Shown here: in pieces, positions 16,978 to 26,425 of the stretch | Layout: each line of letters starts with the position of its first letter | Numbering within the stretch: position 1 is the stretch's first letter | Assembly (NCBI RefSeq): GCF_000517265.1 | Contig: NZ_AYSJ01000006.1 | Location: forward strand, 57,102-121,101 | DNA: 64,000 bases | From: Photorhabdus khanii NC19 | GTDB taxonomy: Bacteria; Pseudomonadota; Gammaproteobacteria; Enterobacterales; Enterobacteriaceae | Direction of reading: 5' to 3' | Notes under the pieces: generated by a model | Seen by the model: the letters and a program-made list of their open reading frames with translations, nothing else | The model's database searches: none | Told to the model about the DNA's origin: nothing | Program-made: the position numbers and the translations under genes

Positions 16978-18018
16978 TCATAATGATGCTACACCGATTT
17001 TATTCATTCCTGGTTTTTGCTGTGCTGAAATCGACGCCAAGAAAGCATCAACATAACTTAGCAATCGCCACATAGATTGGCAGCTGTGGTTCCGGGTGAC
17101 TGTCTCATGCAACGATTGCCAGAGCCGTTCTATTTTATTCAACCAGGGGGAATAACTCGGTAAAAATACGAGGTTAAATTTCGGATGCTGTGCCAACCAA
17201 TGTTTGACTTTCTGACTGCTATGGATGCAGTAATTATCTAAGATTAATGTTATCGTTTTCGCATCAGGATAGTGGGTATTAAGCTCATCTAACATCTTGA
17301 TAAATAAATTAGAGTCCTTCTTTGTCCCTTTAACATAAGTCACTTTCCCTGTTTCGGCATTGAGGCAGCCGGCAAGATAATGTTTTTCATTTTTTCCTGG
17401 CGTGACAACGCGTTTTTGCTGCCCTTTAAAACACCAGTCCGCCCCGATTTTCGGATTCAAATTAATATCGACCTCATCTTCATAAAACACCGGATGTTGT
17501 GCTGAGATATGGGTCAGGGCTTCTGTGATTTTTGCTATTTTTTCATGATATTCAGGATCAGGTCGTTTTAGGGTGGGGGCGGCCCTGCGCCAGACAATAC
17601 CGACCTGTTGGCAGTCGCGATATAACGTACTTTGTGTGAGAGATAACTTGAGCAATTGATTGAGAGTCTGAGTGATGAGCTCCAGGCTCCAGCGTGAGCG
17701 AAGATAGCTAAAATCTTGAGGCGAGTGCTGCAATAAGAAAGACAAGAGCGGATAGAGCGGGGCTAAATTCCAGACAATGGGCCTGCCGGCGGGTAAACTT
17801 TTCAGCCCTTCCAGGCCATACAAGGTAAACCAGTGAATCCAGCGATTAACCGAAGAACGTGCAGCATGCAGGGTTTCGGCGACATGAGTCACCGTATGAC
17901 CTTCATGTAGCATTAATAATGCCATTAATCGGCGGGCATAATCCTTATCACGGGTTTTATGGATAAGTTTTTTCATCTGCTGTCGTTCATTTCGGGGGAT
18001 GGGTGCTATGATGGGCAT
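16978..18018 (-). CDS. IS630-family transposase
   Basis: The 346-residue enzyme has an N-terminal winged helix-turn-helix (GHTVTHVAETLHAARSSVNRW), a second HTH around SLTQSTLYRDCQQVGI, and the DDE_3 core. The acidic triad appears as VFYEDEVDINLNP (Asp/Glu), LILDNYCIHSS (Asp) and SPWLNKIERLWQSLHE (Glu), in the IS630/Tc1-mariner arrangement. The gene is full length and unbroken. These elements normally insert at TA. A large dyad just upstream (18021-18082) may belong to the element end. I could not fix the left terminus. Confidence 0.92.
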   Translation of the reverse strand: MPIIAPIPRNERQQMKKLIHKTRDKDYARRLMALLMLHEGHTVTHVAETLHAARSSVNRWIHWFTLYGLEGLKSLPAGRPIVWNLAPLYPLLSFLLQHSPQDFSYLRSRWSLELITQTLNQLLKLSLTQSTLYRDCQQVGIVWRRAAPTLKRPDPEYHEKIAKITEALTHISAQHPVFYEDEVDINLNPKIGADWCFKGQQKRVVTPGKNEKHYLAGCLNAETGKVTYVKGTKKDSNLFIKMLDELNTHYPDAKTITLILDNYCIHSSQKVKHWLAQHPKFNLVFLPSYSPWLNKIERLWQSLHETVTRNHSCQSMWRLLSYVDAFLASISAQQKPGMNKIGVASL

Positions 18019-18020
18019 CG

Positions 18021-18082
18021 CTCAGTCCGTTTTGGGGTTTGTGATTTTTAGCGATTGATCAGATCGCAAAAATCGGACTGAG
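18021..18082. repeat. Nested dyad upstream of IS630 transposase
   Basis: CTCAGTCCG at 18021-18029 pairs with CGGACTGAG at 18074-18082. Inside it TTTTTAGCGAT (18045-18055) pairs with ATCGC followed by an A run (18063-18072). It lies immediately ahead of the transposase start, so it may be the element's terminal repeat or an operator for the transposase. Confidence 0.55.
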
Positions 18083-18726
18083 TTCCCTTCCAAGTGATCT
18101 ATTATTTCGAAAGCTTATTTAGGGTGGGTTCCCAAAGGGCACAGTTGTGGTGAAAAATCAACTTATTGGGTATCACAACACGTTATCCACGGTGACCATT
18201 CAGTCGTTTATCGGGTGAGTAAAATACCGGATGACCGATGTAACGGGTTATAACATGGGCTGAAAGGGCTCATATCCCGCAACGGAGTGAATAAAGCCGT
18301 TACTGCCTTGGTGAATAAAATGCCCCAATAACCGAGGAATTGGTCAGAAATAAAACGGAGTGTATAGTGCAATGAAAGGTATCTATTTCCAGTAGTGATA
18401 AAGGAAACAAGGTTTGGATGACATTATGGCACGGGTGATTTAGCCCATAATGACGCCGGATATATAGTCGTAAACCGTATCAATTCAGTTCTTGCAAACT
18501 GGAGGCATCCATATATGGTTAATACATTGATATACTGACACTTGGTATAGAGCTGTTGATAATCTTGACCAAGTATTCACTCACATTGCATTACACATCC
18601 ACGATCAAATAGCCTTAGCCGAAAGAGCACCATACGATACAGCAATTAGAACCATCTGCACTCCACACTTATATATTTCTAAAGAATATTTGTCAAACCA
18701 ATTTTAAACTGTCACCCAATCCTGCA
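18083..18726. other. Gap with no recognised gene
   Basis: About 640 bases between the IS630 end and the next IS-end motif contain only short broken frames (for instance around 18150-18230). I recognise no family and regard it as decayed mobile DNA. Confidence 0.35.
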
Positions 18727-18777
18727 AAGTAGAAATGTCACCTTTTATCTGAAAGAATAGAGATACTGATTAATGAT

Positions 18778-19404
18778 TTGAAACTCAGGTACAAAAAGAG
18801 GTTGGGGATAAAAAAAGCTTTATTTTTCTTACTTGATAACTATGCAGATTGGGAAGGTGCCTTTCTTGCCAGTAGGCTGAATGCAAGCAAAGGGTGGACA
18901 GTAGAGACCGCTTCTCTGGAAAAAGGCATCTGTAAATCAATAGGTGGTTTCACCACCATGATTGAACACTCCATTGAAGCTCTTCCGCGCCACGTTGATC
19001 TTTTTGTCTTGATCGGTGGAAATTCATGGAATATAGAATCAAGTAAACTAAATAAGCTTATTTCCACTTATCTCAATGATAGGGTTGTTGTTGCTGCAAT
19101 TTGTGGAGCTGTTGATTTTTTGGCTAGAGGTGGAATGTTAAATGATTATAAACACACTGGAAACTCTCCATATTTATGGAGAGGTTACAACAAATATAGA
19201 AATACTGATAACTTCATTTTAAAACAAGTGGTTGTTGATAGAAATTTAATTACTGCAAATGGTACGGCATGTATTGAATTATCAGAAAATGTACTAAAAA
19301 ATATCGATTTTGAAACACTAGATATAATTAAAAAAGATCATGAGTTGTTTAGATTAGGCTATTACAATTATCTTCTTCAATATGAAGAAGATCCATTCAA
19401 ATAG
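18778..19404 (+). CDS. DJ-1/PfpI-family (class I glutaminase-like) protein
   Basis: The 208-residue protein has the DJ-1/PfpI fold signature: KKALFFLLDNYADWEGAF at the start with the conserved glutamate, DLFVLIGGNSW in the middle and the nucleophile elbow VVVAAICGAVDFLARGGML with its cysteine near residue 109. Members include proteases, glyoxalases, deglycases and stress proteins, and the substrate cannot be told from sequence. The first available start is a TTG at 18778 without a clear ribosome site; the family usually begins just before IKKALFFLL, so a later start (near 18808) is possible. It begins only 31 bases inside an IS-end repeat and converges on the IS transposase, suggesting a passenger gene. 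AT content is high. Confidence 0.8.
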   Translation: MKLRYKKRLGIKKALFFLLDNYADWEGAFLASRLNASKGWTVETASLEKGICKSIGGFTTMIEHSIEALPRHVDLFVLIGGNSWNIESSKLNKLISTYLNDRVVVAAICGAVDFLARGGMLNDYKHTGNSPYLWRGYNKYRNTDNFILKQVVVDRNLITANGTACIELSENVLKNIDFETLDIIKKDHELFRLGYYNYLLQYEEDPFK

Positions 19405-19461
19405 GCAGGCGAATATTAGCCCAGTAATATTGAGTAGATATTAACATACTTTTTCGTTGCA

Positions 19462-20820
19462 CTAACTTTTAAGGCTTTTTCTGAATTCATCAGGGTCAGC
19501 AAGCACCGGATTGATGGCTCTCAGTTGTTCCTGAATTCTGGCCTAAGCTCGGCGTCTTGGTATTGCTTTACTTCTGCTTCGCTTATCCTGACGCTCCAGT
19601 TCGTCCATTTTGTCCTGAGCCAGTTTCAGCACTATACCAAGACGTTTGTTATCAACGACTTGTCCCTAGTCAATACAATCCAGTTTATCGAACACCTGAT
19701 ATTTCAGTGAGCGATAACCATATTTAAATGCCAGTGTGCCATCCGGATAGTTATAGACTTTGATAGTTTCACCAGCAATGCGTGAGTTTTCTTCTGTCGG
19801 CTCAACCAGATAAATCATTTTGTCATAGCGGAATGTTAATGATTTAGTGAGCTTGCGTGTTTCCTGCCAGGCAAACATATCATCAAGTCCTTCGTCGCTC
19901 TCAGTGGCTGGTCGATGTAAGTTTTTGGGGTATTTTGGGGCTAGGGCAAAACGCTGGTTAAAATCATTCATGAAGGCTTCCAGCCATGCATTAGCTTCTT
20001 CAATACTGCTAATACCTTCCAGTCGCATTTCTTTGATAAGCCTGTCCTGAAGCACCTGGTTTGTACGCTCTACGCGCCCTTTAGCCTGCAGGCTGTTAGC
20101 ACAGATAAGCTCAACACCAATACCATGAAGTACCCGACCAAACTGGGTTGTTCCTGTTATCGCACCATTAGGATGATTTACCCGAAAAATGCCATGTTTA
20201 TCACTGTAAAAAACTAAGGGTTTACCGTGTTTTTCAATGTATTCTCGAGTTGCCAGTATGTAATCAAATGCGGATTCAGTTTCACCAAAACACAGGTGCA
20301 TCAAGCGATCCGTCGCATCATCAACAAAGACCAATAGGCAGCATTTTGGCACTCGACCTTCAAACCAATCATGAGGGGAACCATCGATTTGGATCAGTTC
20401 GCCAAGACAATCACGGCGGTTACGGAGCTGATATATACGGGGCTTACGTCGAACGTAAGGGATCCACAAACCATCAGCGATCATCCATTTTCTTAGCGTT
20501 TCAACTGACACGATAACATTGTGTCGTTCTTTGAGTTTTTCAGCCGCCAGTGTCAGACCAAAATCACTATATTTTTCATGACGCAGAGCCAGTACCCGAA
20601 GTTTAAAGGATTCAGGCAGGCAATGATTTCCTTGCTTTCCCCGGTGGCCGTGAGCTAATGCAGCAACACCTGACGCACGGTAACGACTGACGAGACGCTG
20701 AACCTGCCACTCGGTCAGGTTCAGCTGCGCAGCGGCATCACGCCGTCTGAGCCGTTTTTCACAAACCGCCTGAATGACGTTAACCCGGTTTAATTCTTTA
20801 TCTGACATAGTCACCAACAT
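19462..20820 (-). pseudogene. IS1202-like (ISNCY) transposase with premature stops
   Basis: From the ATG at 20820 the frame encodes a helix-turn-helix (DAAAQLNLTEWQVQRLVSRY), a second HTH (SDFGLTLAAEKLKERHN) and an rve integrase core with ELIQIDGSPHDW (Asp), PLVFYSDKHGIF (Asp) and AKGRVERTNQVLQDRL (Glu), as in ISNCY/IS1202-group transposases. The open frame stops at 19666 (TAG after DKLDCID), but the same frame continues GQVVDNKRLGIVLKLAQ, the usual C terminus, with another TAG before the final stop at 19462. The catalytic core is intact; two nonsense codons remove the C-terminal tail of roughly 65 residues. Confidence 0.78.
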
Positions 20821-20942
20821 CCGAATGTCCTTGTCGCAGCAAAAGGTTTTATCCTTTATGCTGCAAAAAGTGACATTACTACTTTACTGCTACACCTCAT
20901 GCCCGGTTTTTTTACCCTTAATGTTAAAAAATGGTCTTCTGA

Positions 20943-21563
20943 TTATTTTAGCTCCTCATTAATGGCCTGCCGAACAATCAACTTTGCGGCCCAACTCGTT
21001 AAGTTGATGATTTCATCATTTTCTAAACCAAAAGTATCTTTCAGAATAGTCATAGCCTCTGTACCATATAAAACGGAAATCAACATAATAATCTTATGTA
21101 TTGTGTCATCTTTAAGCTGACCTTTTAGAGGCGCTAACGCCGTAGAAAGCGTCTCTTTACGGTTACTTTTTTTCTTCAAAACGAGTCGTTCGTGGTTACC
21201 TTCACCTGATAAAGATTCCTGCCAGCGTAGCTGAGAAATGCGTAAAGCATCCCTCATCAGTGCCTCATTGGCTTCTATTTCTTCATAACCCCATCTTAAT
21301 AATTTCTCAATATTTTCCTCTGCATCATTGCCCATAGGGGGGACAACGAATGACCCAATGACTTGTTTTACAACATATTCTACAAAATCACTATGGGTTG
21401 AAAAGTAGCTGCGCAACGTGACCTTCGCATACTCAGCTTCATTAGCAATCTCTTCAGGAGACGGAAATTTTTTTTCACGGTATAACTTCAGCGCTGAATG
21501 AGTGATACGCTCCAGGGTACGACGCCGGACTGGCGACAGTTTTTCTTCATCGAACAGAATCAT
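20943..21563 (-). CDS. TetR/AcrR-family transcriptional regulator
   Basis: The 206-residue protein opens with a TetR-type DNA-binding domain: RRRTLERITHSALKLYREK, then SPEEIANEAEYAKVTLRSYF with the tyrosine-phenylalanine pair that ends the recognition helix. The remainder is an all-helical ligand-binding and dimerisation region. It is divergent from the Tm-1-like gene at 21704, with a 140-base intergenic region between the starts that would hold a shared operator. TetR regulators often accompany Tm-1-like (UPF0261) operons, so repression of that gene is the likely role. The ligand is unknown. Confidence 0.85.
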   Translation of the reverse strand: MILFDEEKLSPVRRRTLERITHSALKLYREKKFPSPEEIANEAEYAKVTLRSYFSTHSDFVEYVVKQVIGSFVVPPMGNDAEENIEKLLRWGYEEIEANEALMRDALRISQLRWQESLSGEGNHERLVLKKKSNRKETLSTALAPLKGQLKDDTIHKIIMLISVLYGTEAMTILKDTFGLENDEIINLTSWAAKLIVRQAINEELK

Positions 21564-21703
21564 TTAAACCCCTTAAAATTTTAACCGTATAGCATTCGCA
21601 ATAAAAAATATCACTAATGATAAAAAATAACTTGCATGTTGTAAAATATTACAATAGGTTTACATTCGTCTTTGAACTAGGTATGCCACATGGGGTGAAC
21701 ACT

Positions 21704-22378
21704 ATGACGCGATTTGTGGTTGTCGTTGGCACAGCAGACACAAAACTGGACGAGCTGGTCTGGTTGAAATGTTGTTTACACCTCGCAGGAGTTGATTCAA
21801 TCATCATTTATGTGTCTACATCAATTCCTGGGAAAAATCATCAGAATAAAAAGGTAGATATTCACTCACTTCAGGTGGCTGAGTATCATCCTGCTGGCGC
21901 TGATCCCGTTTTTTGTGGCGTGCAGAATAAAGCGATAACAGCGATGTCTGTCGCCCTCACGAATTTCCTGAACAGTTCAATCGACGATATTGCGGGGGTG
22001 ATTGGTATCGGCGGCTCAGGCGGAACAGCGCTGATTACTCCGGCTATGCAAAGCCTGCCTATCGGTTTGCCTAAAATCATGGTATCAACTATGGCGTCAG
22101 GGAATGTTTCAGCCTACGTTAGAGCCAGCGATATTGCCATGCTTTATACGGTAACCGATCTCAACGGACTAAACCGTATTTCTCGTTCAGTCTTGTCTAA
22201 TGCTGCAAACATGATGGCGGGCTCTGTCAATTATTTTACGCTATTGGCTGATATTCATAAACCCGCTTTAGGGTTAACGATGTTTGGTATGACGACTCCG
22301 TGCATTGATCAGACTAACATTAAAGATTATTTGAATAACAGAACTAATGATAATAGTCGATATGCTATCCAGTCCTAA
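21704..22378 (+). CDS. Tm-1-like (UPF0261) protein, C-terminally truncated
   Basis: From the ATG at 21704, preceded by GGGGTGA, the product reads MTRFVVVVGTADTKLDEL, then GVIGIGGSGGTALITPAMQ and GLPKIMVSTMASGNVSAYV, which are the ATP-binding signatures of the UPF0261/Tm-1 N-terminal domain. The family is about 400 residues; this copy is 224 and stops soon after the block GLTMFGMTTPCI, with an unrelated tail (DQTNIKDYLNNRTNDNS). The C-terminal domain is therefore lost, and the PEP-hydrolase-like TIM-barrel gene that usually follows is absent. An upstream in-frame start at 21617 exists but lacks a ribosome site. Probably a decayed catabolic or detoxification operon. Confidence 0.75.
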   Translation: MTRFVVVVGTADTKLDELVWLKCCLHLAGVDSIIIYVSTSIPGKNHQNKKVDIHSLQVAEYHPAGADPVFCGVQNKAITAMSVALTNFLNSSIDDIAGVIGIGGSGGTALITPAMQSLPIGLPKIMVSTMASGNVSAYVRASDIAMLYTVTDLNGLNRISRSVLSNAANMMAGSVNYFTLLADIHKPALGLTMFGMTTPCIDQTNIKDYLNNRTNDNSRYAIQS

Positions 22379-23018
22379 TTTAAATCCACTATTATTTTTG
22401 TGTATTCAAAGGAATACTATAAAAACAGGTTTCATTAGATCAATGATATGCATATATCAGTTCTGGCAACTTCTTTATATGAGGTGATCCTTGAAAAAGT
22501 AGCTAAAGAATGTTTATAACCCTTATCAGGTCTTATTACATTGGCGTGTGATATAAATCAAGAAATTTGTCGTGCTCTATTTATATATCTTAATCAAGGT
22601 CGGTAGCGCTTTCTTTGGTAATGACTCTGACTTATTGATAATGATGAATATTCAAATTCCCCCGCTACCCCCATATACTCAGTCAGTTATAAACAATTTT
22701 TCCAGTGCGGCTTGATACTCAGTCAACAACGTCTTGGAGCGCTTTTTTAGTCCGAGAGGCCACGTGCTAAAAATATGAGTGATGCCAAGCTTGGGCTATA
22801 CCAGCTTCCGGAGGAAACTGTCCAGAAATTGGGGAACAGTTCACTTGGGGGCTGCATAGAGCAAAGGTAACGAATATGGAGCTTGCGATTGAGAGCTGCC
22901 CGCAGCCAGTGTAACAAGGTACGGGAGTAATAAACGGTGGTCAGACTGCTGGCCTGCCTTCTACTAAATTCAGCTAAGAGATTCTGGTAATCTTTTGACA
23001 CACTCATACGCTTCACTA
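22379..23018. other. AT-rich gap with no recognised gene
   Basis: The interval before the IS5 element contains AT-rich non-coding sequence and a 98-codon minus-strand frame (22747-23043) that begins inside the IS end and matches no family I know. It likely contains the deleted remainder of the Tm-1-like operon. Confidence 0.35.
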
Positions 23019-23897
23019 GGGGTTGTTTACCTTTCGGGTACATAATTTATTCAGCCCACATAGGCAACCAGATAATGATAAAACCCAGAGCCAGCATACT
23101 GGCGTAATTACGCTCCAACTTATCGTATCTTGTTGCTATTGCACGAAAATGTTTAATTCTAGCAAACACATTCTCCACCAAGTGGCGGTAACGATATAAA
23201 CATTTATCAATACGCTTATCGGCTTTTCGACGGTTTTTCTTGTAGGGAATGACCGGCGTTGCACCTTGTTGTTTCACGGCAAGCCTGAAGGCTTCGCTAT
23301 CGTAACCTTTATCCGCAATCACAAAATCCGATGGCGGTGACTGTGACACCAGACTTTCTGCATGAACGATGTCGTGTGTTTGACCCCCAGAAAGCTCAAA
23401 ATGCACAGGTAAACCGTCACTGTCCACAGCCAAATGGATCTTGGTTGAATGTCCACCCCGACTTTTTCCTATCGATTCATTTTCTTTAGAGGCCGCGCCT
23501 GCACTGTGTTGATGAGCCTGCACAATACTCCCATCAATGAACAGCCACTCCGTATCAGAATATTCAGATAACAATTTGAATATTAAATTAAAAATATCTT
23601 TCTTTGCCCATTCATTAAAACGTCGAAAGACGGTATTCCATTTCCCAAATTCAGGCGGTAAGTCACGCCAGGGACAACCGGTTCTCATGCGGTAAAGGAT
23701 ACCCTCAAAGGTCAGGTGATGTTCTTCTTTGTGATAAATCAGTCCACTTTGTTGCATGAATACAGCTAGCGTATTCCATAGGGGTTTTGATAACATTGTT
23801 CTCGGCATGATGGTAAGGCATGGTTGGTTTTTGGCGAAAGCAATTATACCCAATCATCATGCTGTTCAATAAGCCCTCTCAAAACGTCAACAGCCCC
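23019..23897 (-). mobile_element. IS5-family (IS427-like) insertion sequence
   Basis: The two ends are imperfect inverted repeats: GGGGTTGTTTACCTTTCGGG from about 23019 and, on the opposite strand, GGGGCTGTTGACGTTTTGAG ending at about 23897. CTA precedes the left end and TAG follows the right end, compatible with the TA-type target of this group. The 0.88-kb element encloses a single intact transposase. Confidence 0.75.
23047..23853 (-). CDS. IS5-family transposase
   Basis: The 268-residue protein has the IS427-type layout: an N-terminal DUF4096-like domain (LTFEGILYRMRTGCPWRDLP, then KWNTVFRRFNEWAKKDIF) and a DDE core with WLFIDGSIVQAHQHS (Asp), DFVIADKGYDSEAF (Asp) and YRHLVENVFARIKHFR (Glu). 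It is complete. The real start may be MPRTMLSKPLW at 23808 rather than the first ATG. It is followed closely by the element end. Confidence 0.92.
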   Translation of the reverse strand: MGIIAFAKNQPCLTIMPRTMLSKPLWNTLAVFMQQSGLIYHKEEHHLTFEGILYRMRTGCPWRDLPPEFGKWNTVFRRFNEWAKKDIFNLIFKLLSEYSDTEWLFIDGSIVQAHQHSAGAASKENESIGKSRGGHSTKIHLAVDSDGLPVHFELSGGQTHDIVHAESLVSQSPPSDFVIADKGYDSEAFRLAVKQQGATPVIPYKKNRRKADKRIDKCLYRYRHLVENVFARIKHFRAIATRYDKLERNYASMLALGFIIIWLPMWAE

Positions 23898-23900
23898 TAG

Positions 23901-24496
23901 ATATAATACTTAATTTCGATATCAAATAAATAGCTCAGTAACCTTGTCTTAATCAGAATCACGAATGAACCAAAATGAATGGAGAAGTCAATTTTACAAA
24001 CCTAGCTGATCTTTTGGCATCAATTCGTCGAGATTGACCTATTTCGGGCTGATATTGTAGTGAGAAGTGCTTTCTTAATATGGGAGTCGGTCGCTTTTTG
24101 TGCGAGTCTTATATTAGAACTAAAGCGTCGACTAGAAGTATAGCACTTTGTCGTTAGTCTGATTCTTCCATTTATTTTAGTTTATTATTTCTTAATAATT
24201 CTATCTGTGAATCAGATCTAATATCGTTGAACTGGGATATTATATTTTGATTTTATTGGAGTATTAGACATTTTTCAGAGTTTCCTTGGGAATCTATCGG
24301 GCTTCAGGAATAATTGATACACCACTACATCATTTTTATTTAGTCAGTCCAAGAGTGTTATGACCTAAGAAAAACAGGAACGATTCACAATCACTCTCTA
24401 AATGCATATCTTCACAGCAAATTTATATCTGATTGTGTCCAGGTTGAAACACAACATCGGGAATAGAAGATATAGAGAGGGTTTTTCTCTGTGCAT
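23901..24496. other. AT-rich gap with no recognised gene
   Basis: About 600 bases of AT-rich sequence between the IS5 element and the ABC-F gene, with no convincing frame on either strand. No terminator with a clear stem and T run was found for the ABC-F gene. It could contain an undetected small RNA, but nothing supports one. Confidence 0.35.
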
Positions 24497-25909
24497 TTAC
24501 TGGTATACCGCATCAATGACATAACTTTTTGTAATTCTAACTTTTTTTAAAAATTCTATGTCATGGGAAATGAGGATTAAAGTGCCAGGATAGGCTTGAA
24601 GAATATCTATTACATGCTGTCGTATGGTTATGTCAAGGTTGTTAGTCAGTTCATCAAGAATCAACAACGGCGGAGCTTTGGCAGCAATGCAAGCCAGTGA
24701 CAAACGTGCTTTCTCCCCTCCTGAAAGCACAGAAACTTGGGATTGAACAAGCTCGTTTTGCCGAAATAGGAAATTGCTGAGGTGGTTGCGTAATTCTGGC
24801 TGACTCCAATCTGGGACAACATTCATCAACGCTTGCAGCACCGTATGGTTAGGATTGAGATTAGCATAGTGTTGATCCAAATAGCCAATGTCTCGGGGTT
24901 GAGGTATCAGCCAATCACCACTACGTATAATTTCCGGATCTCCAAGAATCGCACGTGCTAATGTAGATTTACCACTACCATTGCAGCCTTTCAGCGCTAA
25001 ACGTTCGCCTTGTGCAAGACTAAAATTAATATTTTCAAACAGTAATTTTTCATATCCTACTGCGCCATTCGTAACCTGCAAAACAGTTTGCTTTGATCTT
25101 ACAACTGCTGGTAAATGAAAACGTGGCGTGACAACTTTGACAGGATTCAACTGAGACAATTGCTCCAATAATTCTTTACGGTGTTCCGTAATTTCAGCTT
25201 GTTTGCGTCCGGCTGTTGAGCTACCTCTACTAAGTTTAGTTGGAGACTTTACTGTGGCCCATTTTCGGTTTTGGATACTTTTGATACCACGTTGACGCGC
25301 ATGGCTTGCACGCTCATTCTCCTTCATTAATGCCTTATGGGTGTCTTTTCTGGCGCGCTTAATAGTTGTCAATTGTTTTTCCAACATTTTCCTCTGGAGA
25401 TCTTGCTCTGCAATATAGTCCATATATCGGCCAGAAAATACTTCAATACGCCCATCTCGGATATGCCAAATAGTATCGCATACCTCATTCATTAAAGTTT
25501 CATCATGAGTAACTAGCACGATACTGATATTGTTATGTGATCTCTGCAACATGCGAGATAACGAGCGGCGATTACCATCATCAAGATGATTAGTTGGTTC
25601 ATCTAACAATAATACATCGGATGCATTGGCCATTGCCTGACTTAATGCCTGATTTACACGTTGTCCTCCACTTAAGCCATCTTTGTCCCCATGCTCCTGA
25701 GCAACATAACCAATATTAAGTTCCAAATCTGTAATGACTTTTCCTTCACTTGGCTCCAAGCTGCCATATAAAATTCGTAAGAGTGACGACTTACCACAGC
25801 CATTGTCTCCGACAATCGCAATACGTTGCCCCCTTTTGATAATGGCATTAAATTCAGAGAAGCAGATTTTATGGGGAAAAGAAACACCAAGATCATGTAG
25901 TTGAATCAT
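24497..25909 (-). CDS. ABC-F family ATPase (ribosome protection type)
   Basis: Translation from the ATG at 25909 (MIQLHDLGVSFPHK) gives about 470 residues with two ABC ATPase domains and no membrane segments. Domain 1 has GDNGCGKSS (Walker A), DGLSGGQRV (signature) and VLLLDEPTNHLDD (Walker B); domain 2 has GCNGSGKSTLARA, VLSGGEKARLSLA and LLILDELTNNLD. Between them is a charged helical linker (about residues 180-270) that in this family reaches into the ribosomal peptidyl-transferase centre. ABC-F proteins act on stalled or antibiotic-bound ribosomes. The size and linker fit the antibiotic-resistance (Vga/Lsa/Msr-like) side as well as housekeeping members. It stands alone in AT-rich DNA, suggesting acquired resistance or self-protection. 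Confidence 0.88.
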   Translation of the reverse strand: MIQLHDLGVSFPHKICFSEFNAIIKRGQRIAIVGDNGCGKSSLLRILYGSLEPSEGKVITDLELNIGYVAQEHGDKDGLSGGQRVNQALSQAMANASDVLLLDEPTNHLDDGNRRSLSRMLQRSHNNISIVLVTHDETLMNEVCDTIWHIRDGRIEVFSGRYMDYIAEQDLQRKMLEKQLTTIKRARKDTHKALMKENERASHARQRGIKSIQNRKWATVKSPTKLSRGSSTAGRKQAEITEHRKELLEQLSQLNPVKVVTPRFHLPAVVRSKQTVLQVTNGAVGYEKLLFENINFSLAQGERLALKGCNGSGKSTLARAILGDPEIIRSGDWLIPQPRDIGYLDQHYANLNPNHTVLQALMNVVPDWSQPELRNHLSNFLFRQNELVQSQVSVLSGGEKARLSLACIAAKAPPLLILDELTNNLDITIRQHVIDILQAYPGTLILISHDIEFLKKVRITKSYVIDAVYQ

Positions 25910-25972
25910 GTATATGAATGCTCCCAGTAATAAGTAAAAAGTGGTAGGATCGCCCGACCTACAGAACACCAA

Positions 25973-26425
25973 ACAGAGGAGCTGGAGCTAGAATCAAGGC
26001 ATTCCGCAAAATGGATAGAAAAACGATCAGCACTTATCCGTCATCACATGTACAGTAATGTTTATACCCATTACAACCTTTAGGCACACATAAAAGCCGA
26101 AAACCACACTTACTACTACTTTTATAATATGTTATGACCTGACGGCAATAACATTAGATGCTATATATTAGCAAAAACTATTTCGTGTTGTTTGTCACAT
26201 TACGCTATCGTGAGTCAACTGCCACCCAGCCATCTAACCAAGCGAACTCAATTAGCAATAGTAATTTAATTTGGTTTTAGGGCCAGATATCACATTTTTA
26301 ATGTGGTTACTATGGGTAAAAATAACGCTTTACATACTCAATAAACATAAAGAGAAATATCAAAACCTATTAATAAAATTATAATGAAGTACAGGCCTGT
26401 TTTAATCATAAAACGCAAGCAGAAA
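25973..26425. other. Leader and intergenic region upstream of the ABC-F gene
   Basis: No protein frame is recognised. Antibiotic-induced ABC-F genes often have a leader peptide and attenuator in such a region, but no matching pair of competing hairpins could be defined by eye. The distal half is AT-rich non-coding DNA before a subtilase remnant. Confidence 0.3.

Larger units (their letters stand above)
18727..20885. mobile_element. IS1202-like (ISNCY) element with a DJ-1 passenger gene
   Basis: A 21-base motif at 18727-18747 (AAAGTAGAAATGTCACCTTT plus T) occurs inverted at 20865-20885 with 19 of 21 positions identical. Between these two ends lie a DJ-1/PfpI gene on the plus strand and, converging on it with a 57-base gap, the ISNCY transposase on the minus strand. 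The simplest reading is one 2.2-kb element that carries the DJ-1 gene as cargo. The true outermost bases and target duplication were not identified. Confidence 0.5.

Noticed and set aside
22747-23043. 98-codon minus-strand frame starting inside the IS5 element
   Set aside because: The start codon is in the IS end, composition and sequence match no family, and there is no ribosome site.
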